NCBI GenBank assembly: GCA_035550055.1 | Contig: DASZRO010000043.1 | Coordinates: 1-63,861, forward strand | Length of the DNA: 63,861 bases | DNA from: Mycobacteriales bacterium | GTDB taxonomy: Bacteria; Actinomycetota; Actinomycetes; JAFAQI01 | Direction of reading: 5' to 3' | Shown here: positions 41,741 through 49,287 of the stretch, piece by piece | How positions within the stretch are numbered: the first letter of the stretch is position 1 | Layout: every line of letters starts with the position of its first letter | Notes under the pieces: generated by a model | The model's input: the letters and a program-made list of their open reading frames with translations, nothing else | Databases searched by the model: none | Told to the model about the DNA's origin: nothing | Made by a program: the position numbers and the translations under genes

Positions 41741-42237
41741 GCGGCAGCGGAGCGCCGATCGAGGAGGTGCCCGACGGCAGCGGTCTGCGGGTGGCCGTCG
41801 TTGCGGCTCGCTGGCACAGCGAGATCACTGATGCGCTGCTCGCCGGCGCCCTGCGCGGCCTCGAGGACGCGCAAGTCGATGCGCCGTACGTCTGTCGGGC
41901 GCCCGGTGCGTTCGAGCTGCCCGTCATAGCCCGCGACCTCGCCGCAGAACATGACGCCGTCGTGGCGCTGGGCGTTGTCATCCGTGGCGGCACACCGCAC
42001 TTCGAGTACGTGTGCTCGGCGGCTACCGACGGCCTGTCGCGGATCGCGACCGACACCGGCGTCCCGGTAGGCTTCGGGTTGCTGACCTGCGACACCACTG
42101 CGCAGGCAATCGACCGGGCGGGACTGCCTGGGTCGAGCGAGGACAAGGGACGGGAGGCCGCGATGGCTGCGGTCGAGACGGCGCTGGTGCTGCGGGCGAT
42201 CCGCGCCCACCGCCATGCACCGGCGGACGGTCGCTGA
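41737..42237 (+). CDS. ribH: 6,7-dimethyl-8-ribityllumazine synthase
   Basis: 166 residues, forms an icosahedral or pentameric shell. The substrate-binding [32 protein letters not shown] (catalytic His) and [11 protein letters not shown] segments are conserved. ATG overlaps the ribBA stop as ATGA. Last gene of the riboflavin operon. Confidence 0.94.
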   Translation: MSGSGAPIEEVPDGSGLRVAVVAARWHSEITDALLAGALRGLEDAQVDAPYVCRAPGAFELPVIARDLAAEHDAVVALGVVIRGGTPHFEYVCSAATDGLSRIATDTGVPVGFGLLTCDTTAQAIDRAGLPGSSEDKGREAAMAAVETALVLRAIRAHRHAPADGR

Positions 42238-42291
42238 CCGCTCCGCCCGCATCTCGGCGCCCTGTCCTGTCCTCTTCGAAAGGCCATCACC

Positions 42292-43164
42292 GTGCTCTCG
42301 CTCGTGCTTCCCAAGGGTTCGCTGGAGAAGGCGACCCTCGAACTGTTCGACGCTGCCGACCTGGCCGTGCGGCGCGGGTCCGACCGCGACTACCGCGCGG
42401 GCATCTCCGATCCCCGGGTCGACCGCGTGATGTTCCTGCGGCCGCAGGAGATCCCGCGCTACGTCGAGGAAGGGCTCTTCGACCTCGGCATCACCGGTCG
42501 TGACTGGATCACCGAGACCTCGGCGAAGGTCGAATCGGTGTGTGAGCTCGAGTACTCGAAGGCGACCTCGAACCCGGTCCGGATCATCCTTGCCGTCCCT
42601 GCCGACCACCCGGCGCAGACGGGGGCGCAGCTTCCCGACGGCGTACGGGTCTCGACCGAATACCCCGAGCTCACCCGGCGGTTCTTCGCCGATGCCGGCG
42701 TCAACGCGGTCATCGTGCCGTCGTACGGCGCCACTGAGGCCAAGGTGCCCGACATCGTCGACGCGATCGTCGACGTGACCGAGACCGGCTCGTCGCTTCG
42801 CGCGCACGGGCTGCGGATCCTCGAGACGCTGCTGACCTCCCGTACCGAGCTCATCGCGAACCCGCAGGCCTACGCCGATCCGGAGAAGCGCGCCGCGATG
42901 GAGGACATCGCGCTGCTGCTGCAGGGGGCGATCCGGGCCCGGGGGACGGTCTACCTGATGCTGAACGTCTCCGAAGGCGACCTCAGCGCCGTGCTGGCCC
43001 AGCTGCCGTCGATGAGCTCACCGACGCAGACGCAGCTCGCCGGGGGTGGGTACGCGCTCGGGACCGTCGTACCCAAACAGGGCGTCAACGAGCTGATCCC
43101 TGCGCTGAAGGCAGCCGGAGCGCGGGACATCCTCGAACTCCCCATCGCCAAAATCGTCGAATAA
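42292..43164 (+). CDS. hisG: ATP phosphoribosyltransferase, long form
   Basis: 290 residues, the first step of histidine synthesis. N-terminal opening LSLVLPKGSLEKATLELFDAADLAV, the PRPP loop with VDVTETGSSLRAHGL, and a C-terminal ACT-like domain (about 215-290) make it the histidine-feedback form that needs no HisZ. GAAAGG is 8 nt before GTG 42292. In many actinobacteria hisE precedes hisG here; no such gene fits in the 54-nt gap after ribH. Confidence 0.95.
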   Translation: MLSLVLPKGSLEKATLELFDAADLAVRRGSDRDYRAGISDPRVDRVMFLRPQEIPRYVEEGLFDLGITGRDWITETSAKVESVCELEYSKATSNPVRIILAVPADHPAQTGAQLPDGVRVSTEYPELTRRFFADAGVNAVIVPSYGATEAKVPDIVDAIVDVTETGSSLRAHGLRILETLLTSRTELIANPQAYADPEKRAAMEDIALLLQGAIRARGTVYLMLNVSEGDLSAVLAQLPSMSSPTQTQLAGGGYALGTVVPKQGVNELIPALKAAGARDILELPIAKIVE

Positions 43165-43170
43165 CACCCC

Positions 43171-43233
43171 CGGTGATCTTGACGTTTTCGGCCTGAAAGC
43201 CGCCTCATCGGGCCGAAAACGTCAAGATCACCG
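43171..43233. repeat. Palindromic repeat, copy 2 (23-bp perfect arms)
   Basis: Arms 43171-43193 and 43211-43233 are exact reverse complements over 23 bp, with a 17-nt loop. It starts 6 nt after the hisG stop. A further CCC/GGG pair flanks the arms with one mismatch. The core sequence is identical to copy 1, while the loop differs. Together with copy 3 it brackets the nuclease-like gene. Confidence 0.9.
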
Positions 43234-43297
43234 CGGGTATGGCCAGGCCTGTGGATGGCCGGCGCCGCCGCGCGGCCGAACTGTCGATGCTGTCGCG

Positions 43298-44182
43298 GTG
43301 CCTCCGACGCCGTACGTGCCATTGGCCTTGACCCACGCGCCCTTCACCTCCGCCGAAGCTGCCGTCGCCGGGGTCAGCGACTCCGCACTGCGGCGAGGGC
43401 CGTGGCGACATGTGTTCCGGGAGGTATGGGTTCACGAGGACGTCCCCGACAACCGGGAGACCCGCGTCGAGGCGGTCCGGCTCGTCCTCGGCAAGCACGC
43501 GTTCGTGTGCGGCCTGACTGCGGCGTGGATGTACGGGATCGACGCCCGTGACCGGCGCTGGCAGCTGGTCTGGGTCGGCTGCCCGACCGGCAGCCGGCTG
43601 CGGACCCGTCGGGGATGCTTCACTCGCGAGATCACGGTGACGGCTGCTGATCTGGACCTGTTCAACGGCGTACTGCTGACCACGCCGGTCCGCACGGTGT
43701 ACGACTGCGCCCGCTGGCTGTCCCCGGTCGAGGCGCTCGTCGTCGCCGACGCGCTGGTCGGCCAGGGCCTGCTCACCGTGGAGGAGCTCAGCACTTACCG
43801 CAACTGTCATCGCGGCATCCGCAACGTGACTCGGGTCGACCAGCTGATCCGGACGATCGAACCGCTGTCCGAGTCTGCGATGGAAACCCGGGTGCGGCAC
43901 CTGCTCACGTCCGCGGGACTGCCGCGACCGACCGCGCAGCACGTCGTACGCGACGTTGCCGGCAGCTTCGTCGCCCGCCTCGACCTCGCCTACGTCGGGA
44001 TCAAGCTGGCGATCGAGTACGACGGCGCACTGCACTGGGAGCAGCGACGCGAAGACGATCGCCGGCGGGATCGGCTTCGTGCGCTGGGCTGGACCGTCAT
44101 CGTGGTGAGCGCGGAGGATTACTTCAACGCGCCTGGGCTGATCGTCGACCAGGTACGCCGGGAAATGCGCCGCGCCGCCTGA
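43298..44182 (+). CDS. AbiEi-like/DUF559 nuclease-type protein
   Basis: 294 residues. The N-terminal 100 residues resemble AbiEi-type winged-helix proteins (APFTSAEAAVAGVSDSALRRG, then WRHVFREVWV). The C-terminal third, from ESAMETRVRHLLTSAGLP, is DUF559/Vsr-like with a PD-(D/E)xK arrangement: Glu in AMETRV, Asp in RLDLAYV, Glu in LAIEYDGALHW and later basic residues (RRDRLRALGW). Proteins of this architecture are common in actinobacterial accessory DNA; their role is not established. GTG 43298 or 43316 could be the start, without a ribosome site. It interrupts the hisG-infC interval and is flanked on both sides by palindromic repeats. Confidence 0.8.
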   Translation: MPPTPYVPLALTHAPFTSAEAAVAGVSDSALRRGPWRHVFREVWVHEDVPDNRETRVEAVRLVLGKHAFVCGLTAAWMYGIDARDRRWQLVWVGCPTGSRLRTRRGCFTREITVTAADLDLFNGVLLTTPVRTVYDCARWLSPVEALVVADALVGQGLLTVEELSTYRNCHRGIRNVTRVDQLIRTIEPLSESAMETRVRHLLTSAGLPRPTAQHVVRDVAGSFVARLDLAYVGIKLAIEYDGALHWEQRREDDRRRDRLRALGWTVIVVSAEDYFNAPGLIVDQVRREMRRAA

Positions 44183-44194
44183 GCGCCCCCACCC

Positions 44195-44257
44195 CGCTGA
44201 TCTTGACGTTTTCGGCCCCATGAGGTGGTCAACAGGCCGAAAGCGTCAAGATCACCG
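44195..44257. repeat. Palindromic repeat, copy 3 (imperfect arms)
   Basis: Arms 44195-44217 and 44235-44257 pair over 23 positions with one mismatch (C197/C255) and one G-U pair; the loop is 17 nt. It begins 12 nt after the stop of the nuclease-like gene. The segment CCCCATGAGG and the right flank GAGGGAAA match copy 1. The same arm order is found in all three copies. Confidence 0.9.
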
Positions 44258-44418
44258 AGGGAAAGGCCTGGTACGCTGTTTGCTGCGACTAGTGGGTGGA
44301 AATCGCCTACTTGCAAGTGGAGCCTCAACTCCCACCCGTTCGGTCCGCGGATTGACGGGTCACCGGTCGCCGCACCGCCGGGGAGCAGATTTCGGTGGTG
44401 GGGTCCGCCGTTGTCGTC

Positions 44419-44462
44419 GAGGCCTCGCATGCGCGTCGTGCGGGGCCTTTCCCGTGAAGGCC
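44419..44462 (+). promoter_or_regulatory. infC leader with mutually exclusive hairpins
   Basis: Stem A pairs GGCCTCGCA (44421-44429) with TGCGGGGCC (44439-44447), followed by TTT. Stem B pairs GGCCTT (44444-44449) with AAGGCC (44457-44462). They share 44444-44447, so only one can form. Stem A looks like a terminator or attenuator, stem B an antiterminator. The 311-nt gene-free stretch 44183-44493 otherwise holds repeat copy 3 and a TACGCT box at 44271-44276. Attenuation of infC-rpmI-rplT operons by a ribosomal protein is known in other bacteria; this RNA is different in sequence. Confidence 0.55.
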
Positions 44463-44493
44463 TCGCGGAAGCCAACCCAAACGTGGAGGTCCC

Positions 44494-45099
44494 ATCAGCG
44501 TCGAACCCCGTATCAACGACCGGATTCGCGTCCCCGAGGTGCGCCTGGTCGGTCCGAACGGTGAGCAGGTCGGCATCGTCGCCATCGGCGACGCGCTGCG
44601 ACTGGCCCAGGAGGCAGATCTCGACCTGGTCGAGGTAGCCGCCGAGGCCCGTCCTCCGGTCTGCAAGCTCATGGACTACGGCAAGTGGAAGTACGAGAAC
44701 GCGCAGAAAGCGCGGGAGGCGCGACGCAACCAGTCGCACACGATCATCAAGGAGATGAAGCTCCGGCCGAAGATCGATCCGCACGACTACGAGACCAAGA
44801 AGGGTCACGTGGTGCGGTTCCTCAAGGCAGGAGACAAGGTCAAGATCACGATCATGTTCCGCGGCCGCGAGCAGTCCCGCCCCGAACTGGGCTTCCGGCT
44901 GCTGCAGCGACTTGCCGCGGACGTCGAAGAGCTCGGGTACGTCGAGGCGTCGCCCAAGCAGGACGGCCGCAACATGATCATGGTGATGGCCCCGCACCGA
45001 AAGCACCAGGCGCAGCCGGCACGAGCACGGCGGGCGGACAGCGAGGCGGCCAGCAACGCCGACGCTGGGCCCGAGGCTCCCGAGCAAGCTGCGGTCTAG
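44494..45099 (+). CDS. infC: Translation initiation factor IF-3
   Basis: About 201 residues. The N-domain [16 protein letters not shown], the linker of basic residues (KAREARRNQ) and the C-domain [18 protein letters not shown] with FRGREQ are complete. The conserved opening is preserved only if translation begins at ATC 44494, with GGAGGT just upstream; the first standard start in frame, GTG 44539, removes 15 conserved residues. A rare start codon is the known autoregulatory feature of infC (AUU in E. coli). The C-terminal tail (about 30 residues) is Ala/Glu-rich. Confidence 0.93.
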   Translation: MSVEPRINDRIRVPEVRLVGPNGEQVGIVAIGDALRLAQEADLDLVEVAAEARPPVCKLMDYGKWKYENAQKAREARRNQSHTIIKEMKLRPKIDPHDYETKKGHVVRFLKAGDKVKITIMFRGREQSRPELGFRLLQRLAADVEELGYVEASPKQDGRNMIMVMAPHRKHQAQPARARRADSEAASNADAGPEAPEQAAV

Positions 45100-45129
45100 C
45101 ACCGACAACGAGGTAGGAGACAGGCAGCA

Positions 45130-45324
45130 ATGCCCAAGATGAAGACGCACAGCGGGTCGAAGAAGCGGTTCCGCGTGACCGGTTCCGGCAAGCTCATGCA
45201 CCGGCGCGCCAACCGCAACCACCTGCTCGAGCACAAGTCGTCGGTACGAACCCGCCGCCTTGCCAACGAAGAGGTCATGTCGGCAGCCGACACCAAGAAG
45301 GCCAACAAGCTGCTCGGACGTTAG
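45130..45324 (+). CDS. rpmI: 50S ribosomal protein L35
   Basis: 64 residues, highly basic. [21 protein letters not shown] is the typical L35 N-terminus. ATG 45130 has AGGTAGGAG upstream. It lies between infC and rplT as in most bacteria. Confidence 0.96.
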   Translation: MPKMKTHSGSKKRFRVTGSGKLMHRRANRNHLLEHKSSVRTRRLANEEVMSAADTKKANKLLGR

Positions 45325-45341
45325 GCGCGCGTCGTCTCCCC

Positions 45342-45387
45342 GGCGCGAACGCGCCATTCCGTTGTCTTCCTCGGCTACGAGCCGAGG
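45342..45387 (+). promoter_or_regulatory. Two hairpins between rpmI and rplT
   Basis: GGCGC-GAAC-GCGCC (45342-45355) and CCTCGGCT-ACG-AGCCGAGG (45369-45387, an 8-bp perfect stem) lie in the 86-nt spacer. They may set relative expression of L35 and L20 by processing, partial termination or L20 binding. Confidence 0.45.
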
Positions 45388-45410
45388 CCTGATCTTTCAA
45401 GGAGAGTCCC

Positions 45411-45797
45411 GTGGCACGGGTGAAGCGGGCGGTCAACGCCCACAAGAAGCGTCGAGTCGTCCTCGAGCGGGCGAGCGGCTACCGCGGTCAGCGGTCGCGG
45501 CTCTACCGCAAGGCCAAGGAGCAGATGCTCCACTCGATGAACTATGCCTACCGCGACCGGCGCGCCCGCAAGGGTGACTTCCGGCAGCTGTGGATCCAGC
45601 GGATCAACGCGGCGGCGCGGGCCAACGGGATGACCTACAACCGGTTCATCCAGGGTCTGAAGGCGGCCGGTGTCGAGGTGGACCGCAAGAACCTCGCGGA
45701 GCTCGCGGTGTCGGACGAGGCGTCGTTCGCCGCTCTCGTGGAGCTTGCCCGCGCCAACCTGCCCGCGACGGGCAGCGCCGCCGGCTCCGCCGCGTAA
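45411..45797 (+). CDS. rplT: 50S ribosomal protein L20
   Basis: 128 residues. [19 protein letters not shown] and the [17 protein letters not shown] segment are L20 signatures. Binds 23S rRNA early in assembly. GTG 45411 has AAGGAGAG 7 nt upstream. The C-terminal Ala/Ser tail extends a little beyond the usual 120 residues. Confidence 0.96.
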   Translation: MARVKRAVNAHKKRRVVLERASGYRGQRSRLYRKAKEQMLHSMNYAYRDRRARKGDFRQLWIQRINAAARANGMTYNRFIQGLKAAGVEVDRKNLAELAVSDEASFAALVELARANLPATGSAAGSAA

Positions 45798-45809
45798 CGC
45801 TCGGCGCCG

Positions 45810-46640
45810 GTGCCCGCCGGTACGCCGGACGCGATCGACTCGCCGCGCAACCCGCGGATCGTCGCCGCCCGGCAGCTCCACAACGCGCGCGGACGCCGGG
45901 CAGCCGGCGCATTCCTCGCCGAGGGAGTCCACGCGGTCTTGGCGGCGCTCGACGCCGGCTTCACCGTTCGTGAGGCTTTCGTCACCGACCCCGCAGCGGC
46001 GCGCGAGCCTGAGCTGATGCGCGGCTTGGCGCGCGCCGGTGTCACGATTCACACGGTCGGCGAGCGGGCGATGCGCGCCGTCGGGGAGACCACGACGCCG
46101 CAGGGTGTCGTTGCCGTCGTCGAGCTGCCCGACCCGCCGCCGCTGCCCGATTCACCGCGGCTCGCGGTCGTGCTCCACGACTGTGCCGACCCGGGAAATG
46201 CCGGCACCGTGATTCGCAACGGCGACGCCGCCGGTGCCGCCGTTGTCGCCCTCGGGGCGCGGTCGGTCGACGTCTGGTCGGGCAAGTCGGTGCGGGCGAG
46301 CGCCGGGAGCGTGTTCAACCTCCCGCTCGTCGTGGGGCGCCAGACGGACAGCCTGGTCGACGAGCTACGCGATGCCGGGTGCCAGATCCTCGCCACGGCC
46401 GCTGACGGTGACGCCGACCTCGACGAGCTCATCGACAGTGGCGATCTGGTCTCGCCGACGGCCTGGCTGTTCGGGAGCGAGGCCCACGGCCTGCCCCGCG
46501 AGCTGCTGGATCGCGCCGACCGGGTGGTCCGCATCCCGATCCACGGCCGCGCCGAGAGCCTGAACCTCGCTGCGGCGGCCGCCATCTGCCTCTACGCCTC
46601 CGCTCACGCTCAACGATCCGCGGGAGGTCCTAGGCTCTGA
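45810..46640 (+). CDS. SpoU/TrmH-family RNA 2'-O-methyltransferase
   Basis: 276 residues with an N-terminal substrate-binding domain (about 1-105) and a knotted SPOUT methyltransferase domain. The three SpoU motifs are DPGNAGTVIRNGDAAG, WLFGSEAHGLP and RIPIHGRAESLNLAAAAA. The exact target (23S rRNA or tRNA) is not determined by sequence. Its place after rplT is conserved in actinobacteria. GTG 45810 follows rplT by 12 nt. Confidence 0.88.
   Translation: MPAGTPDAIDSPRNPRIVAARQLHNARGRRAAGAFLAEGVHAVLAALDAGFTVREAFVTDPAAAREPELMRGLARAGVTIHTVGERAMRAVGETTTPQGVVAVVELPDPPPLPDSPRLAVVLHDCADPGNAGTVIRNGDAAGAAVVALGARSVDVWSGKSVRASAGSVFNLPLVVGRQTDSLVDELRDAGCQILATAADGDADLDELIDSGDLVSPTAWLFGSEAHGLPRELLDRADRVVRIPIHGRAESLNLAAAAAICLYASAHAQRSAGGPRL
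46631..46636 (+). promoter_or_regulatory. -10 box for the sensor-kinase/transporter unit
   Basis: TAGGCT lies at the end of the methyltransferase gene, 27 nt before GTG 46664. A ribosome site GGGAGG (46651-46656) is 7 nt before the GTG. Confidence 0.4.
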
Positions 46641-46663
46641 GGTCGGACCAGGGAGGCGGGGAC

Positions 46664-47725
46664 GTGCCTGAGCGGGGCGGCACCGGGTCGGCGTACGACG
46701 CGCTGCCCGACGGCGTCGTCGTGGCTGACGCCGACGGGATCGTCGTCGACGTCAACGCTGCGGCGAACCGGCTGCTCGGCGCCACTTCCGGCGGATGGGT
46801 CGGACGTCCGCTCGCGGAGGTCCTCCCGCTCATCGATCCGCAGGGTCGCGACTGGTGGGAGTGCAGCCGTCCGTACGACGGCTTGCCGACCCGGGTACGC
46901 CAGCCGGAGCGATGGCTCACGCTGAGCCGCCCCGGGCGGCCCGACGAGACCTTCCTGGTGACGGCGGCCTACCAGCGCGACGAGAACCGACGGGTGACCT
47001 CGCTGGTCGTGTCGCTTCGCGACACGAAGGCGCGCGCCCGCACCGAGCGCAGCGGCACCGAGTTGGTGTCCGTCGTCGCACACGAGCTCCGGTCGCCGTT
47101 GACCGGAGTGAAGGGCTTCACCGCGACGCTGATCAGCAAGTGGGAGCGCTTCACCGACGAACAGCGCTTGCACATGCTCCGCACGATCAACGCCGACGCC
47201 GATCGGCTGACCCGCTTGATCAGCGAGCTGCTCGACGTCTCTCGCATCGAGTCGGGGCGCCTCGAGCTGCACAAGCAGCTCGTCGACCTCCGAGCGTTGG
47301 TCGAGCGTGACGTCGCGGGCCGGATCGCGGCCGGCGAGGCGGAGAGCCGCTTCGTGGTCGAGAAGGACGACGTCCCCGAAGTGTGGGCTGATCCCGACAA
47401 GATCGGTCAGGTGATCGGCAACGTCATCGAGAACGCGCTGCGCCACGGGGCGGGCACCGTGACGGTCCAGCTCGCGGCCGAGCCTGACGGGGCGCGCCTG
47501 ACGGTTTCCGACGAGGGCGAAGGCATCGCTGCCGAGGCGCTGCCGCGAATCTTCACCAAGTTCTGGCGCGACGCCCGACGCGGCGGGACCGGTCTCGGCT
47601 TGTTCATCGCGAAGGGCATCGTCGAGGCGCACGGCGGGGTCATCGAAGCAGGCCGGGCCGCCAACGGTGGTGCCGCGATCGGCTTCGCGCTGCCGGTCGG
47701 TGCACCTGCGCACCCGGAGGGCTGA
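46664..47725 (+). CDS. Cytosolic PAS-domain sensor histidine kinase
   Basis: 353 residues, no transmembrane helix. A PAS domain (about 10-115) begins YDALPDGVVVADADG. The HisKA helix holds the phospho-accepting His140 in VVAHELRSPLTGVKG. The HATPase domain shows the N box (NVIENALRHG), G1 (VSDEGEGI) and G2 (GGTGLGLFIAKGIVEAHGG). No response regulator is adjacent; the nearest receiver is at 58366. A kinase at this locus before pheS is common in actinobacteria. Its signal is unknown. The next gene is in the same frame directly behind its TGA. Confidence 0.88.
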   Translation: MPERGGTGSAYDALPDGVVVADADGIVVDVNAAANRLLGATSGGWVGRPLAEVLPLIDPQGRDWWECSRPYDGLPTRVRQPERWLTLSRPGRPDETFLVTAAYQRDENRRVTSLVVSLRDTKARARTERSGTELVSVVAHELRSPLTGVKGFTATLISKWERFTDEQRLHMLRTINADADRLTRLISELLDVSRIESGRLELHKQLVDLRALVERDVAGRIAAGEAESRFVVEKDDVPEVWADPDKIGQVIGNVIENALRHGAGTVTVQLAAEPDGARLTVSDEGEGIAAEALPRIFTKFWRDARRGGTGLGLFIAKGIVEAHGGVIEAGRAANGGAAIGFALPVGAPAHPEG

Positions 47726-47746
47726 GGCTCGGCCGGCGAAACGGCG

Positions 47747-48517
47747 ATCGCCTTCCGCAACGTCTTCAAGGCGTACCGGCGTGAGCCGGACGACGTCGAG
47801 GTGCTCGACGACCTGAGCCTGACGATTGGGCGCGGCGAGTTCGTCACCGTGATCGGTCCGAGCGGCTGCGGCAAGACGACGTTGCTGCGGTTGGTCGCCG
47901 GGTTGGCAACGCCCGACAGCGGCAGCGTCACGCTGTTCGACCGACCGGTGTCGCAAGCCGTTGCGGCCAAGCAGATCGGCCTCGTGCCCCAGTCCCCGGC
48001 GCTGCTCCCGTGGCGGTCCGTGCTCGACAACGTGCGGTTCCCGCTCCAGGTCAACCGACGGCACTCGCCGTCGCGCCCACCGGACGCCCACCAGCTGCTT
48101 GCCGCTCTCGGCCTGGAAGGCGTCGCGGACCTGATGCCACACGAGCTGTCCGGCGGCATGCAGCAGCGAGTCGCGATCGCCCGTGCCTTCGTCCTCGACC
48201 CGCCCGTGCTGCTGATGGACGAGCCGTTCGCGGCGGTCGACGAGCTCACCCGTGAGACGCTTCGCCACGAGCTGCTGACCGCGTGGCAGCAGAGCGGCAA
48301 GACGGTTCTGTTCGTCACACACTCGGTGTCTGAGGCGGTGCTGCTCTCCGATCGAGTCGTGGTGATGTCCGCGGTGACGCATGGCATTCAGAGCGAGATC
48401 GACATCCCGCTCGACCGGCCCCGCGGCGACCTGGTCGAGACGACGACACAGTTCCAGAAGCTCGAACGGCAGGTGCGCCTGGAGCTGCGGCGTGGCGTCG
48501 AGAGCCGATCGCGATGA
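47747..48517 (+). CDS. ABC importer ATPase (TauB/SsuB-type)
   Basis: About 256 residues. Walker A GPSGCGKTT, Q-loop LVPQSPALLPW, signature LSGGMQQRV and Walker B LLMDEPFAAVDEL are intact. The conserved N-terminal strand IAFRNVFKAY, with the A-loop Tyr at 10, is encoded before the first standard start (GTG 47801). No ATG, GTG, TTG or CTG lies in frame between the kinase stop (47723) and 47800. ATC 47747 or ACG 47741 are candidate starts; the coordinates here use ATC. Beginning at GTG 47801 would give 238 residues without the A-loop. Membrane partner and binding protein follow. Confidence 0.85.
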   Translation: MAFRNVFKAYRREPDDVEVLDDLSLTIGRGEFVTVIGPSGCGKTTLLRLVAGLATPDSGSVTLFDRPVSQAVAAKQIGLVPQSPALLPWRSVLDNVRFPLQVNRRHSPSRPPDAHQLLAALGLEGVADLMPHELSGGMQQRVAIARAFVLDPPVLLMDEPFAAVDELTRETLRHELLTAWQQSGKTVLFVTHSVSEAVLLSDRVVVMSAVTHGIQSEIDIPLDRPRGDLVETTTQFQKLERQVRLELRRGVESRSR

Positions 48518-49287
48518 GGAAGCTTCGGCTCAGTGCATGGCTGCCGGCGGTCGTGGCGATCGCGGTGCTGCTTCTGCTGTGGCAGGTGTACGCCGACCAT
48601 CATCCGTACGTCTTGCCACGGTTGTCGAAGGTCGGCTCTCGGCTCCACCACGAGCCGACCCTGTTCGTGCGAAATGCGGTGACGACCCTCGAGGAAGCGG
48701 TCGTCGGCGGCGTGATCGGGATGGGCGCCGCATTCGCGCTCGCGGTGCTGATGTTCTACGTACGAGTCGTGGAGCGGGCGATCATGCCGATCGCGGTGGT
48801 TCTGAACGTCACCCCGCTCGTCGCGATCGCGCCGGCGCTCGTGGTGGCGCTCGGATTCGGGATGACGCCGAAGTTCGTCATCGCGGCCCTGCTGGTGTTC
48901 TTCCCGTTCCTCGTCAACGTGCTCGCCGGGCTGCGCGACGTCGACCCGCAGGTGCTCGACGTCGCGGCCACGCTCGATGCGACCCGGACCGAGGTGCTCT
49001 GGCGGATCCGCCTGCCGAGTAGCCTGCCGTACCTGTTTGCGGCTGCGCGAATCTGCCTGCCGCTGAGTCTGGTCGGCGCGGTGGTCGCCGAGTTCGTAGC
49101 AGCGGGGGAGGCGAAAGGCTTGGGCACCCTGGTCGTCACCGCTGCGTCGCTCGGTGACCTCGGGACCCTCTACGCCGCCGTTGTGGTCCTCGCGGCGCTG
49201 GGGGTGGCGCTGTTCCTCGTGGTCGTCATCACCGAGCGGCTGACTCTTCGCCGGCAGGGCCGCAGGGTCGTGGGAGGTCGTGCGTGA
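48514..49287 (+). CDS. ABC importer permease (SsuC/TauC/ThiX-type)
   Basis: 257 residues with about six hydrophobic helices. The EAA loop, EVLWRIRLPSSLPYLFAAARICLP, is the coupling helix for the ATPase. The N-terminal periplasmic segment is short. ATG overlaps the ATPase stop as ATGA and the stop overlaps the binding-protein start. Substrate cannot be told from this subunit. Confidence 0.88.
   Translation: MRKLRLSAWLPAVVAIAVLLLLWQVYADHHPYVLPRLSKVGSRLHHEPTLFVRNAVTTLEEAVVGGVIGMGAAFALAVLMFYVRVVERAIMPIAVVLNVTPLVAIAPALVVALGFGMTPKFVIAALLVFFPFLVNVLAGLRDVDPQVLDVAATLDATRTEVLWRIRLPSSLPYLFAAARICLPLSLVGAVVAEFVAAGEAKGLGTLVVTAASLGDLGTLYAAVVVLAALGVALFLVVVITERLTLRRQGRRVVGGRA

Noticed and set aside
44225-44638. 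Open frame across the infC leader
   Set aside because: Runs out of frame through infC, is compositionally odd, and the region is better explained as a structured leader.
46610-48382. 590-codon minus-strand frame opposite the kinase and ATPase genes
   Set aside because: Antisense to clear kinase and ABC motifs; low-complexity composition; no start signals.
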